Shown here piece after piece: positions 49,973-59,620 of a stretch of 64,000 bases of DNA; position 1 is the first letter of the stretch, and every line of letters begins with the position of its first letter. A program made the translations under genes and the position numbers. Location: NCBI GenBank assembly GCA_017745235.1, contig JAGHZU010000013.1:33974-97973 (forward strand), in the 5' to 3' direction. Under the pieces are notes generated by a model, which worked only from the letters and a program-made list of their open reading frames with translations, had not been told where the DNA came from and ran no database searches. This stretch comes from Caulobacter sp. GTDB taxonomy: Bacteria; Pseudomonadota; Alphaproteobacteria; Caulobacterales; Caulobacteraceae.

Positions 49973-50800
49973 TCATTTTCTCTCCGCCGCCTTCGCTGCG
50001 TTCCAAAGGGCGTCCATCTCGGCCAGGTCTGACTGGTCGGGCGTCCGGCCGGTCCTGGCCAGCTCGGCCTCGATGAACGAGAAGCGGCGTACGAACTTGG
50101 CGTTGGTCGCGCGGAGAGCGTCCTCGGGCTCGACATCCAGCTTGCGGGCGAGATTGGCCACCACGAACAGCAGATCGCCCAGCTCTTCGCGCGCCTTGGC
50201 CTTGTCGCCCGCGGCGATCTCGACCTTCAATTCAGCAATCTCTTCGGCCAGCTTGTCCAGCACCTCTTCGGTGGACGGCCAGTCGAAGCCCACGCGGGCT
50301 GCGCGCTTGGTCAGTTTCACCGCCCGGGTCATGGCTGGCAGGCCGGCCGGCACGTCGTCCAGCACACCGCCCTTGGCCTTGGCCTTGCGCTCGGCGGCCT
50401 TGAGGCTTTCCCAGCCCGCCTTCTGGTCGTCGACGTCGTCATAGGCGTGATCGCCGAACACATGGGGATGGCGGCGGATCATCTTGTCGTTGATCGCCGA
50501 GGCCACGGCCGCCAGATCGAACGCACCTAGTTCCTCGGCCATGCGCGAATGGAAGACCACCTGCAGGAGGAGGTCGCCCAGTTCCTCCTTCAGGTCCGAC
50601 AGGTCGTTGCGCTCGATGGCGTCGGCGACTTCGTAGGCTTCCTCCACCGTATAGGGCGCGATGCTGGCGAAGGTCTGCTCGATGTCCCATGGGCAGCCGG
50701 CGACGGGGTCGCGCAGCCGCGCCATGATCTCGATCAGGGTGAAGAGCGGGTGCCGGTCCTCACTCGGTGGCGGGGCGGGGCGCGACGAGGGGTGAGACAT
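49973..50800 (-). CDS. mazG: Nucleoside triphosphate pyrophosphohydrolase MazG
   Basis: 275 residues with two MazG helical repeats. The first contains ARLRDPVAGCPWDIEQTFAS, EEAYEVADAIER and LKEELGDLLLQVVFHSRMAE, with the E-x-x-E and D metal ligands. The second has EEIAELKVEIAAG and AREELGDLLFVVANLARKL. It hydrolyses NTPs or dNTPs, limiting mutagenic or stress nucleotides. Its 5' end overlaps the 3' end of the upstream transporter gene by 41 bases, in a different frame. Confidence 0.95.
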   Translation of the reverse strand: MSHPSSRPAPPPSEDRHPLFTLIEIMARLRDPVAGCPWDIEQTFASIAPYTVEEAYEVADAIERNDLSDLKEELGDLLLQVVFHSRMAEELGAFDLAAVASAINDKMIRRHPHVFGDHAYDDVDDQKAGWESLKAAERKAKAKGGVLDDVPAGLPAMTRAVKLTKRAARVGFDWPSTEEVLDKLAEEIAELKVEIAAGDKAKAREELGDLLFVVANLARKLDVEPEDALRATNAKFVRRFSFIEAELARTGRTPDQSDLAEMDALWNAAKAAERK

Positions 50801-52175
50801 GCGGTTCCGGGCTCGAACTTGGGAGGGGCTCGGCCGCGTCCCGTTCGTCCAGCTGACGGCGGATCTCGGCGTGCGCCTTGGCGTCCAGGCGATAGCGCAG
50901 GATGATCGCGCACACCAGCAGGCCCAGCACAGCCGGCAGGATCGCGTAGAGGGCGATCAATGCGGTGTCGCCCTGGGCGCTGGGCGCCTTGGGATCGAAG
51001 CCCAGCTTGCCCAGCACGATGAACACGCCGATGGCCAGGGCGTAGCCTAGCTTCACCGTGCCATTGACGATGGCGTAGAGCAGGCCGGTGCGGTCCACCC
51101 CGCTGATCAGTCGTTCCTCGTCGCCGATGTCCGCCATCATCGAGCGCACCAGCAGCGGTGCGGCCGAGTAGGGCAGGCCGGCCAGGACCAGGATCGCCAT
51201 GCCGGTCAGCATCGAGGGGCTGAGGGCGAAGCCGCCTTCGCTGCGCGGGGTGAAGATCGAAGCCACCTGGAAGACCGCGTACAGCACGGCGGCTACGGCC
51301 AGCGCCTTGTGCTTGCCGATCTTCTTGGCCAGGGCCGGCCAGATAGGCGAACCGCCCAGGGCGGCGATGAAGTAGACCAGCAGCAGGATGCCCGCGTCGC
51401 CCTTGTCGAAGCCCTTGATGCGCTCGAAGAAGAAGAAGAACAGGGCGCCGCTGATGCCCGGCGCCATGCCCATAAGCAGGTCCGCGGCCAGCAGGGTGCG
51501 TACCGATGGGCGCTTGAGCAGGTCGAAATACTGCTTCAACCCGGCCTCGTGCTTGGCCGGCGGAACATTGACCTCGCCCACCGCCTTCGCCGCCAGCAGG
51601 AAGGTCAAGGGCATCAGGGCGATGATGAACCAGCCCATCGACTGCACGCCGGCGGCGTGGTCGCCCTTGTAGACCTTGGCCAGGATCGGCGGCAGCAGCA
51701 GAACCAGGATCATGCCCACCACGTTGCCGGCGCTCCACCAGCCGTAGACACGCGATCTCTGCTGATAGTCGGGCGAAAGCACCGCGCCCCAAGCGGTGTG
51801 GGACAAGACGCCCATTGAGTAGCCGACATAGCAGACCACCAGCCAGCCCCAGAGGTAGAGCGGCCCAATACCGGGCTTGGCCATGAACAGGGCGTAGGCG
51901 GCGATCATCAGCACGGGCGCGGCGGCCAGAAGCCAAGGCCGGAAGCGGCCGATGGGCGTGCGGGTGCGGTCCATCATGCCGCCCAGGATCGGGTCCAGGA
52001 TGATGTCGGCCACGCGAACCAGCAGGAAGGCCGAGCCGACGACCGAAAGCGACAGCCCAAGCTCGCTGACGTAATACTCGGGCAGATAGACCACCAGCGG
52101 CAGGCCCAGCGCCGCCAGGGGCAGGCAGGGCGCGGCGAAGGCCGCCAGGGTCCAGGATGAACGGCGTCCGGTCAT
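50760..52175 (-). CDS. GPH-family (MelB-like) sugar:cation symporter
   Basis: 471 residues with about twelve transmembrane helices. The glycoside-pentoside-hexuronide signature is in GGMMDRTRTPIGRFRPWLL near residues 63-82. Further family segments include YSMGVLSHTAWGAVLSPDY and LIALYAILPAVLGLLVCAII near the end. The sugar is unknown. The ATG at 52175 (MTGRRSSWTLAAFAAP) is the natural start, with an open frame above it. It overlaps mazG by 41 bases at its 3' end. A TGATCA-A-TGATCA element lies about 40 bases upstream. Confidence 0.88.
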   Translation of the reverse strand: MTGRRSSWTLAAFAAPCLPLAALGLPLVVYLPEYYVSELGLSLSVVGSAFLLVRVADIILDPILGGMMDRTRTPIGRFRPWLLAAAPVLMIAAYALFMAKPGIGPLYLWGWLVVCYVGYSMGVLSHTAWGAVLSPDYQQRSRVYGWWSAGNVVGMILVLLLPPILAKVYKGDHAAGVQSMGWFIIALMPLTFLLAAKAVGEVNVPPAKHEAGLKQYFDLLKRPSVRTLLAADLLMGMAPGISGALFFFFFERIKGFDKGDAGILLLVYFIAALGGSPIWPALAKKIGKHKALAVAAVLYAVFQVASIFTPRSEGGFALSPSMLTGMAILVLAGLPYSAAPLLVRSMMADIGDEERLISGVDRTGLLYAIVNGTVKLGYALAIGVFIVLGKLGFDPKAPSAQGDTALIALYAILPAVLGLLVCAIILRYRLDAKAHAEIRRQLDERDAAEPLPSSSPEPHVSPLVAPRPATE

Positions 52176-52212
52176 GCGTTTCCTCACCTCGAGCGGGTTG
52201 CCCCCGCATTCG

Positions 52213-52225
52213 TGATCAATGATCA
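52213..52225. promoter_or_regulatory. Tandem TGATCA palindromes before the sugar transporter gene
   Basis: TGATCA-A-TGATCA, a 13-base symmetrical element, lies 38-50 bases before the transporter start on the minus strand. It could be an operator for a local sugar-responsive regulator. No matching consensus is recognised. Confidence 0.3.
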
Positions 52226-52271
52226 GACTCTGTGTCGAGGCGGCTGGCAAGCGGCCTTGGACGATCCGCCG

Positions 52272-52760
52272 TCAACGCGTTTGCGTGAACTGGTCCTTGG
52301 CCAGGCGGCGGGCCAGGTCGCCGAACGCCTTGTCGGCGTCGCTCCACGTGCCGCGATAGCGCGCCCAGCGAATGTCGGTTTCGTACCAACTGTAGGCGAT
52401 CGGGGTCTTTGCGCCCGTGGGGTCGACGTATGAGCCGCTGATCCGTGCCCCGCCCAGGCCGAAACTATCGAAAGACAGGCCGGGCGTCTTGGCCATCTGC
52501 ACCATGGTGGGGCGATTGGGTTTGGCGTCCTCGATGACCAGGCTCAGCGTGCCGCCGCCTTCGGTAGCGGGCAGGGCGCGCTCGATCGCCTTCTTGAGCG
52601 AGGTGGTCAGGACGCCGATCTCGCGCTCGTCGAACATGTCGGTCTTCTTGCGCAGGTCTTCGCCGGCGGAGACCTGGACATAGGCCACCTTGGGAGCGGC
52701 GAAGGCCGGCGAGGCGAGGCAGGCGGCAAGGATCGCGGCGGACAGAGCGATGGGACGCAT
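52272..52760 (-). CDS. Exported protein of unknown function
   Basis: 162 residues with a clear cleavable signal peptide: MRPIALSAAILAACLASPAFA, with cleavage after AFA. A cysteine in the hydrophobic stretch (AILAACLAS) is probably not a lipobox because a better AxA site follows. The mature part is mixed alpha/beta, with GGTLSLVIEDAKPNRPTMVQ and GARISGSYVDPTGAKTPIAY. It ends in a segment with aromatic residues (YSWYETDIRWARYRGTW). I do not recognise the family. It lies between the transporter and nhaA, on the same strand, with gaps of about 96 and 66 bases. Confidence 0.8.
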   Translation of the reverse strand: MRPIALSAAILAACLASPAFAAPKVAYVQVSAGEDLRKKTDMFDEREIGVLTTSLKKAIERALPATEGGGTLSLVIEDAKPNRPTMVQMAKTPGLSFDSFGLGGARISGSYVDPTGAKTPIAYSWYETDIRWARYRGTWSDADKAFGDLARRLAKDQFTQTR

Positions 52761-52826
52761 GGCCGAACTCCGGAAAACGGCGAGCTTTAGTGGATAGTGG
52801 AGGCTGCCGGGCGTTCGCGCCAGAGG

Positions 52827-54023
52827 CTAGGCCGCGTCGTCCGCCAACAGCTTGGCTGGCTTACGGCCCAGGCTGAACATGAGCCAGCCCAGCAGGGCCG
52901 AGAGCAGCGAGCCCATCAGGACGCCGATCTTCGTCTCGTCCTGCAGCAGGGGCGTGCTGAAGGCCAGGTTGTTGATGAACAGGCTCATGGTGAAGCCGAT
53001 GCCGCAGAGGGCCGAGACGCCGAACAATTGCAGCCAACTGGCGCCCGTGGGTTTCTTGGCCAAGCCCAGCTTGATGGCTGCGAAGCTGAACAATCCGACC
53101 CCCAGGGGCTTGCCCAGGAAGAGCCCCAGCTCCGCGCCTAGGGTGGCGGGGGCGGTCAGCACGTCAGGTCCTGCCTGACCCAACCAGACTCCGGCGTTGG
53201 CGAAGCCGAAGACCGGAACGACCAGATAGGCCACCCAGGGGTTCAGGGCGTGCTCGAGGCGATGCAGCGGCGAATGGTCGTCATCGGGGCGGGCGGGCGA
53301 GGCCTTGATTGGAATGGTCATGGCCAGGATGACGCCGGCCAGGGTGGCGTGGACGCCGGACTTCAAGAAAAAGAACCAGAGGACGGCGCCGACAATCAGA
53401 TAGGGCCACAAGATCGTGACCTTGAAGCGGTTCAGGGCGATCAGCACGGCCAGGGTCGCGGCCGCCCCGCCCAGGGCCCACAGTGCGATGTCGCTGGTGT
53501 AGAACAAGGCGATGATCAGGATCGCGCCCAGGTCGTCGATGATCGCCAGGGCGGCCAGGAAGATCTTCAGCGAACCCGGCACGCGCGACCCCAGCAGCGA
53601 CAGAACGCCCAGGGCGAAGGCGATGTCGGTGGCCGCCGGAATGGCCCAGCCGCGCAGGTTGGCCGGCGTGTCGCGATTGACGATCACATAGACCAGGGCT
53701 GGCGCGATCATGCCGCCCAATGCGGCCACGCCGGGCAGCACGCGCCGCGACCAGGTCGACAATTCGCCGTCGACCATCTCGCGCTTGATCTCCAGGCCGA
53801 CCAGCAGGAAGAACACTGCCATCAGGCCATCGTTGACCCAATGCGCCAGGCTGAGGCCCGCCACCTCGACGTGCAGCAGGTGGAAGTACTCCTCGGTCAG
53901 TGGCGAGTTGGCGATGATCAGGGCCAGCGCGGCCGCGCCCATCAGCAGCAGGCCGCCCGCGGATTCGCTGCGCAGGAAGGCGCGCAGGGCCGAGATCGCG
54001 CCGTTGCGGGGCGAGGTCGTCAT
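52827..54023 (-). CDS. nhaA: Na+/H+ antiporter NhaA
   Basis: Exchanges cytoplasmic Na+ for two protons at alkaline pH. It has 398 residues with about twelve helices. Family hallmarks are [20 protein letters not shown] near the N-terminus, [33 protein letters not shown] (holding the conserved Asp of TM4) and [19 protein letters not shown] (the paired Asp of TM5). The C-terminal [15 protein letters not shown] is also typical. All ion-binding aspartates are retained. The ATG at 54023 gives normal length. Confidence 0.96.
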   Translation of the reverse strand: MTTSPRNGAISALRAFLRSESAGGLLLMGAAALALIIANSPLTEEYFHLLHVEVAGLSLAHWVNDGLMAVFFLLVGLEIKREMVDGELSTWSRRVLPGVAALGGMIAPALVYVIVNRDTPANLRGWAIPAATDIAFALGVLSLLGSRVPGSLKIFLAALAIIDDLGAILIIALFYTSDIALWALGGAAATLAVLIALNRFKVTILWPYLIVGAVLWFFFLKSGVHATLAGVILAMTIPIKASPARPDDDHSPLHRLEHALNPWVAYLVVPVFGFANAGVWLGQAGPDVLTAPATLGAELGLFLGKPLGVGLFSFAAIKLGLAKKPTGASWLQLFGVSALCGIGFTMSLFINNLAFSTPLLQDETKIGVLMGSLLSALLGWLMFSLGRKPAKLLADDAA

Positions 54024-54091
54024 GTGGCGCGGGCTCCCCTGGGAATCGTCGTCCCCATCATGGCCCTTGAGGACGACCCAAGGCCAGGATT

Positions 54092-55558
54092 TCAGGTCGG
54101 GAGACCGGCGATGCGGGCGAGGGCGGGAATATTCAGTGCTGTTTCCAGCATGGCGGCCACCTCGTCCAGGGCGGCGTCCACCTTGGTTGCGTGGTCGCCG
54201 GGCGAGGCCGTGACGCCCAGCGGCGCGAGCAAGGCCGCACGGGCGCCAGCTCGCTCGAACAGGCCATGGACATAGGCGCCGGCGACACGGCCGTCCTCCG
54301 ATACCGCCCCGTCGTCACCCTGGCGGTCCAGACGCAACATGGGGCGGGAAAGCCCCGGCCCCGTCGTGCGGCCAACGTGCATCTCATAGCCCGAGAAGGC
54401 CGCGTCGCCGTGGGCCAATCGGCCCTCGACCGCCCGCAACACCTTGTCGCCCAGCAGCACGGTCTCGACGTCCAGCAGACCCAGTCCCGGCGCTGAACCG
54501 GGCGAGCCTTCCACCCCTTCGGGGTCGGACACCGAGCGGCCGAGCATCTGGTAGCCGCCGCAGATGCCCAGCACGCGGCCGCCCCGGCGCACGTGGGCCA
54601 GGATGTCGATGTCCCAGCCCTGGGCGCGCACGAAGGCCAGGTCAGCCAGGGTGGCCTTGGTGCCGGGGAGGATCACGAGGTCGGCGTCGCCGGGCACGGG
54701 CGTACCGGGCGGCAGGAACGCCAGCTCCACGCCAGGATCGGCGCGCAGGGGGTCGAAGTCGTCGAAATTGGCGATCCGCGACAGCATCGGAACGACTATC
54801 CGCGCCCGCCGGTCGCCGGGCTGGCGCATGGGGCGCTCCAGCACAACGGCGTCCTCGGCGGGCAAGGCGCGGGCGGGCGCCAGCCATGGGGCCATTCCAA
54901 GGTCGGGCCAGCCGGTGCGGGCTGCGATCTCGCGCCGGCCTTCCTCGAACAGGGCGGGATCGCCCCGGAACTTGTTGATGATGAAGCCCTTGATCCGCGC
55001 GCGGTCAGCCTCGTCCAGCACCAGATGGGCCCCCGCCAGGGCGGCGATCACATGGCCCCGATCGATGTCGCCCACCAGGGCCACGGGCAGGTCTGCGGCA
55101 TGGGCGAAACCCATGTTGGCGATGTCGCCTCGGCGCAGGTTGGTTTCGGCCGGACTGCCCGCGCCCTCGACCAGCACGAGATCGGCCTCGGCGGCGAGGG
55201 TCCGGAAGCTGTCCACCGTCGTAGCCAGCAGGTCGGGCTTGAGGCCCTGGAACGCCCGAGCCTTGTAGTTTCCCACCACCTTGCCCCGCACCACCACCTG
55301 GGCGCCGACATCGCTCTGAGGCTTCAGCAGGACCGGGTTCATGTGCACGGTGGCGGGAGTGCGACAGGCGAGCGCCTGCAGGGCCTGGGCCCGGCCGATC
55401 TCGCCGCCATCGGCCGTCACGGCGGCGTTGTTGGACATGTTCTGCGGCTTGAAAGGCCGCACCGTCAGGCCGCGATTGGCGAACAGGCGGCAAAGCCCGG
55501 CCACCAGGGTGGACTTGCCCACGTCGGAACCGCAGCCCTGGATCATCAGCGAGGCCAT
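54092..55558 (-). CDS. cobQ: Cobyric acid synthase (adenosylcobyrate synthase)
   Basis: Amidates four carboxylates of the corrin ring in cobalamin synthesis, with ATP and glutamine. It has 488 residues: the N-terminal ATPase domain [20 protein letters not shown], with [13 protein letters not shown] and [16 protein letters not shown], and the C-terminal amidotransferase domain with [19 protein letters not shown] (nucleophile Cys) and GYEMHVGRT. It stands without other cob genes in view. The last residues lie on the side of nhaA, 68 bases away. The gene is divergent from sdhE. Confidence 0.95.
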   Translation of the reverse strand: MASLMIQGCGSDVGKSTLVAGLCRLFANRGLTVRPFKPQNMSNNAAVTADGGEIGRAQALQALACRTPATVHMNPVLLKPQSDVGAQVVVRGKVVGNYKARAFQGLKPDLLATTVDSFRTLAAEADLVLVEGAGSPAETNLRRGDIANMGFAHAADLPVALVGDIDRGHVIAALAGAHLVLDEADRARIKGFIINKFRGDPALFEEGRREIAARTGWPDLGMAPWLAPARALPAEDAVVLERPMRQPGDRRARIVVPMLSRIANFDDFDPLRADPGVELAFLPPGTPVPGDADLVILPGTKATLADLAFVRAQGWDIDILAHVRRGGRVLGICGGYQMLGRSVSDPEGVEGSPGSAPGLGLLDVETVLLGDKVLRAVEGRLAHGDAAFSGYEMHVGRTTGPGLSRPMLRLDRQGDDGAVSEDGRVAGAYVHGLFERAGARAALLAPLGVTASPGDHATKVDAALDEVAAMLETALNIPALARIAGLPT

Positions 55559-55645
55559 GGTCCGCGCCTACAGGTCGTCTCCGCGCCGGTCAATCGGTCC
55601 GCGACGCTGGCGTCGGCGGGGAGGGCGATCTATATCCCGTGACGC

Positions 55646-55939
55646 ATGACGATCGATCACGACTCCCGCCTTCGGCGGCTGAAGTTCCGGGCCTGGCATC
55701 GCGGTTTTCGGGAAGCGGACCTCATTCTGGGGCCGTTTGCGGACACCCATGGCCCCAACCTGACCCCTGACCAGATGGACCAGTTGGAACAACTGATGGA
55801 GCAGTCCGACCGGGAGATCTATGCCTGGATCGTCGGCCAGGAACCGACACCGGCCGAGTTCGACACTGAAGTCCTGAGCCTGATCAAGACGTTCCGCTAC
55901 GAGGCTCATGCTTCGCGGCCGATCGGGGACGGGATGTAG
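55646..55939 (+). CDS. sdhE: FAD assembly factor SdhE
   Basis: 97 residues of the SdhE/SDHAF2 family, which helps attach FAD covalently to succinate dehydrogenase. The conserved RG-x-x-E element is in WHRGFREADLILGPFADTHG, and the five-helix fold continues with LEQLMEQSDREIYAWIVGQE. The ATG at 55646 gives a usual length. It is divergent from cobQ and followed by mfd after 95 bases, a gene pair seen in related genomes. Confidence 0.93.
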   Translation: MTIDHDSRLRRLKFRAWHRGFREADLILGPFADTHGPNLTPDQMDQLEQLMEQSDREIYAWIVGQEPTPAEFDTEVLSLIKTFRYEAHASRPIGDGM

Positions 55940-56034
55940 ATTTCCCGTTTTCCGGCTGTGGTCCGGATCCAGATTCATCCGGAGCGGTTGGTTGGCTTCC
56001 CTTGGGCCCCGCCTTTGCCGGGGAGGCGGCGTCC

Positions 56035-59000
56035 GTGGCGTCGTTGCTGTCAGACGAGTTGAAGAACACCATGGCTTACGACGCCAAACAGATCGCCAAG
56101 GCCTCGGGCGGCCTGACCCTCGCCGGGGCGCCTGAGGGTTTCGACGCCCTGGTGATGGCCGACATCGCCCGAGCTCGCGGCGGGCTGACCGCCTTCGTGG
56201 CCCGCGACACCGCCCGCGCCAGCGCCTTCATCGACGCTTTGGGCTTCTTCGCGCCCGAGATCGAGGCCGTGCTGTTTCCGTCGTGGGATTGCCTGCCCTA
56301 TGACCGCATCGGTCCGTCGGCGGGCGTGGCGGCCACCCGCATGGCCACCTTGCATCGTCTGGCCGAGGGGCTGGGCAAGGACAAGCCGGCCATCCTGGTG
56401 ACCGCCGCGCCGGCCCTGCTGCAGCGCGTGCCCGAGAAAAGCGTGCTGCTACGCGCCAGCTATTCGGCCAAGGTCGGCAACTCGGTCGACGTCGCCGATC
56501 TCGAGCGCTATTTCGCCATCAACGGCTATGTCCGCGCCTCCACGGTCTCGGAGCGCGGGGAGTTCGCGATCCGGGGCGGCGTCATCGACGTCTATCCGCC
56601 CGCCGCCGAGGAGCCGGTGCGCCTGGACCTGTTCGGCGATACCCTGGAAAGCATCCGCGCCTTCGACCCCGAGACGCAGCGTTCGACCAAGCAACTGCGT
56701 GAAATCCAGCTGTTGCCGGTCAGCGAGGCCCTGCTCGACAAGGACGGCGTCTCGCGCTTCCGCGCTGGTTACATTCGCCAGTTCGGCGCGCCGGGCGATG
56801 ATCCGCTGTACGCCGCGGTCAGCGAGGGCGGCCGCCGCGCCGGCCTGGAGCACTGGTTGCCGCTGCTCTACGAACGCATGGCGACCCTGTTCGATTACCT
56901 GCCCGACGGCGGACTGATCGGCGTCGACCATCAGGCCGCCGAAGCCCGCGACGAGCGCCTGGCCATGATCCAGGACGCCTATGACGCCCGCGCCTCCGCA
57001 GACCGCAAGTCGGCCTATCGCCCCCTCGAGCCGCACGCCCTCTACCTGACCGCCAAGGAGTGGGACGAGGCGATCGCCGACCGGCCCAACCGTCGGTTCA
57101 CCCCGTTCCAGCCCCAGGGCCTGGACGTGGTCGACCTGGGCGCCAAGCTGGGTCGCACCTTCGCCGCCGAGCGCGCCCAGGACAGCGTCAACCTGTTCGA
57201 GGCCACGGCCGACCACGCCCGCAAGTTGGCGGCCGATGGAAAGCGCGTGCTTTTCGCCTCGTGGTCCGAGGGCTCCTCCGAGCGCCTTGGAACCATGCTG
57301 GCCGACCACGGCCTGAAGAAGATCCCATTCGCGGCCTACTGGCAGGCGGCCAAGGCCAACGACCCCAAGGTTCCGCAACGGGTCGTCCTGCCGTTGGAGA
57401 ACGGTTTCGAGACCGACAACCTGGCGGTCATCTCCGAGACCGACATCCTGGGCGACCGCCTGGCGCGTCCGCGCAAGAAGCGCCGCGCCGCCAACTTCCT
57501 GGCCGAAGCCAGCGCCCTGACCCCGGGCGACCTGGTCGTCCACATCGACCACGGCATTGGCCGCTACGAAGGCTTGAAGACCCTCGACGTCCAGGGCGCT
57601 CCGCACGACTGCCTGGATCTGTTGTATGGCGGCGAGGCCAAGCTCTACCTGCCGGTCGAGAACATCGACCTGCTGACGCGCTACGGCGCGGCCGACGCCG
57701 AAAACGTTCAGCTGGACAAGTTGGGCGGCGCGGCGTGGCAGGGGCGCAAGGCGCGCGCCAAGGAACGCCTGCGGGTCATGGCCGAGGGCCTGATCCAGAT
57801 CGCCGCCGCCCGTCAGCTCAAGCATGTGGAAGAAACCGACCCGCCGCACGGCGTGTTCGACGAGTTCTGCGCCCGCTTCCCCTACGAAGAGACGGACGAC
57901 CAGCTGAACGCCATCCACGACGTGCTGGAGGACCTGTCGTCCGGCAAGCCGATGGATCGCCTGATCTGTGGCGACGTGGGCTTCGGCAAGACCGAGGTGG
58001 CCTTGCGTGCGGCTTTCGTGGTGGCGATGAGCGGCAAGCAGGTGGCCATCGTCTGCCCGACCACCTTGCTGGCCCGCCAGCACTACAAGACGTTCAAGGA
58101 GCGCTTCCAGGGTTGGCCGGTGAAGGTCACCCGCCTGTCGCGCCTGGTGACGGGCAAGGAAGCCACCGACACCCGCGAAGGCCTGGCCGACGGCACGATC
58201 GAGATCGTGGTGGGCACCCACGCCGTGCTTTCCAAGCAGGTCTCGTTCAAGGACCTGGGCATGGTCATCGTCGACGAGGAGCAGCACTTCGGCGTCAAGC
58301 ACAAGGAGAAGCTCAAGGAGCTTCGCGCCGACGTGCACATGCTGACCCTGACCGCCACGCCGATTCCGCGCACGCTGCAGATGGCGCTCAGCGGCATCCG
58401 GGAAATGTCGATCATCGCCACGCCGCCGGTCGATCGCCTGGCGGTGCGCACCTACATCAGCCCGTTCGATCCGGTGACGATCCGAGAAGCCTTGCTGCGC
58501 GAGAAGTATCGTGGCGGCCAGTCCTACTACGTGGTGCCGCGCATCAAGGACCTGGAGGACATCGAGAAGTTCCTGCGCACCCAGGTTCCCGAGGTGAAGT
58601 TCGTCGTCGGCCACGGCCAGATGGCGGCCACCCAGCTGGAGGATGTGATGACGGCCTTCTATGAGGGCCAGTACGACGTGCTGCTCGCCACGACGATCGT
58701 CGAGAGCGGCCTCGACATCCCGTCGGCCAACACCCTGATCGTGCACCGCGCCGACATGTTCGGCCTGGCCCAGCTCTATCAGATCCGGGGTCGTGTGGGC
58801 CGCTCCAAGGCCCGCGCCTACGCCTATCTGACCACGCCGGCCGAGAAAACTTTGACGCTGTCGGCCGAGAAACGCCTGCAGGTGCTGCAATCCCTCGACA
58901 GCCTGGGCGCCGGCTTCCAACTGGCCAGCCACGACCTGGACCAGCGCGGCGGCGGTAACCTGCTGGGCGACGAGCAGAGCGGCCACATCAAGGAGATCGG

Positions 59001-59541
59001 GGTCGAGCTCTATCAGCAGATGCTGGAGGACGCCGTCGCCGAGTTGCGTGAGCGCCAGGGGGCCGAAGCCCTGCTGGAGGATCGTGGCTGGTCGCCGCAG
59101 ATCAACACGGGCGCGGCCGTGATGATCCCCGACGATTACGTGCCCGACCTGAACGTGCGCCTGTCGTTGTACCGCCGCTTGTCGGAGGCCGAGAAGTCGG
59201 ACGACCGCGAAGCCCTGGCCGCCGAAATGATCGACCGCTTCGGTCCGCTGCCGCCCGAAACGGGTTCGCTGCTTAAGGTCGTGGCCATCAAGGGCCTGTG
59301 CCGCGAGGCCAATGTCGCCAAGATCGACGTGGGCCCCAAGGGGGCGGTCGCCAGTTTCCGCAACGACAGCTACGCCAACCCGCTGGGTCTGATGCAGTTC
59401 GTGGCCAAGAACAGCCTGATCTGGAAGGTGCGCCCTGACCAGAAGGTGGTGGTGAAGGGCGAGTGGGACACCCCGGCCCAGCGCCTCGACGCGGCCGAGA
59501 AAATCCTGGTCCAACTGGCGAAGCTGGCGAAGGCGGGCTGA
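56035..59541 (+). CDS. mfd: Transcription-repair coupling factor Mfd
   Basis: ATP-driven translocase that removes RNA polymerase stalled at DNA lesions and recruits UvrA. It has about 1168 residues. The UvrB-like module shows LFPSWDCLPYDRIGPSAG. The RNA-polymerase-interacting domain is LTPGDLVVHIDHGIGRYEGL (near 510-530). The motor has Walker A GDVGFGKTEVALRAAF (near 646), VIVDEEQHFGVKHKE (near 744) and TATPIPRTLQMALSGIREMS. RGRVGRSKARAYAYL lies in the second motor half, and a TRCF domain ends the chain. GTG at 56035 is chosen because GGAGG lies eight bases before it; ATG at 56071 is the alternative. Confidence 0.96.
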   Translation: MASLLSDELKNTMAYDAKQIAKASGGLTLAGAPEGFDALVMADIARARGGLTAFVARDTARASAFIDALGFFAPEIEAVLFPSWDCLPYDRIGPSAGVAATRMATLHRLAEGLGKDKPAILVTAAPALLQRVPEKSVLLRASYSAKVGNSVDVADLERYFAINGYVRASTVSERGEFAIRGGVIDVYPPAAEEPVRLDLFGDTLESIRAFDPETQRSTKQLREIQLLPVSEALLDKDGVSRFRAGYIRQFGAPGDDPLYAAVSEGGRRAGLEHWLPLLYERMATLFDYLPDGGLIGVDHQAAEARDERLAMIQDAYDARASADRKSAYRPLEPHALYLTAKEWDEAIADRPNRRFTPFQPQGLDVVDLGAKLGRTFAAERAQDSVNLFEATADHARKLAADGKRVLFASWSEGSSERLGTMLADHGLKKIPFAAYWQAAKANDPKVPQRVVLPLENGFETDNLAVISETDILGDRLARPRKKRRAANFLAEASALTPGDLVVHIDHGIGRYEGLKTLDVQGAPHDCLDLLYGGEAKLYLPVENIDLLTRYGAADAENVQLDKLGGAAWQGRKARAKERLRVMAEGLIQIAAARQLKHVEETDPPHGVFDEFCARFPYEETDDQLNAIHDVLEDLSSGKPMDRLICGDVGFGKTEVALRAAFVVAMSGKQVAIVCPTTLLARQHYKTFKERFQGWPVKVTRLSRLVTGKEATDTREGLADGTIEIVVGTHAVLSKQVSFKDLGMVIVDEEQHFGVKHKEKLKELRADVHMLTLTATPIPRTLQMALSGIREMSIIATPPVDRLAVRTYISPFDPVTIREALLREKYRGGQSYYVVPRIKDLEDIEKFLRTQVPEVKFVVGHGQMAATQLEDVMTAFYEGQYDVLLATTIVESGLDIPSANTLIVHRADMFGLAQLYQIRGRVGRSKARAYAYLTTPAEKTLTLSAEKRLQVLQSLDSLGAGFQLASHDLDQRGGGNLLGDEQSGHIKEIGVELYQQMLEDAVAELRERQGAEALLEDRGWSPQINTGAAVMIPDDYVPDLNVRLSLYRRLSEAEKSDDREALAAEMIDRFGPLPPETGSLLKVVAIKGLCREANVAKIDVGPKGAVASFRNDSYANPLGLMQFVAKNSLIWKVRPDQKVVVKGEWDTPAQRLDAAEKILVQLAKLAKAG

Positions 59542-59568
59542 ACTCTCGGCCGGCCTCCTGAAACGAAA

Positions 59569-59595
59569 ACGGACCGCCTAAGCGGTCCGTCTTTT
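59569..59595. terminator. Intrinsic terminator after mfd
   Basis: ACGGACCGC and GCGGTCCGT form a perfect 9-bp stem around CTAA, followed by CTTTT; an A-rich stretch precedes it, so it can serve both mfd and the convergent DsbA-like gene. Confidence 0.88.
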
Positions 59596-59620
59596 ACGCT
59601 TCGAGGCGCGGGAAGCGCCT

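Noticed and set aside
56449..59514. A 1021-codon open frame antisense to mfd
   Set aside because: The translation is rich in His, Gln, Gly and Arg without domains, typical of the antisense of a GC-rich gene. mfd itself has all expected motifs.
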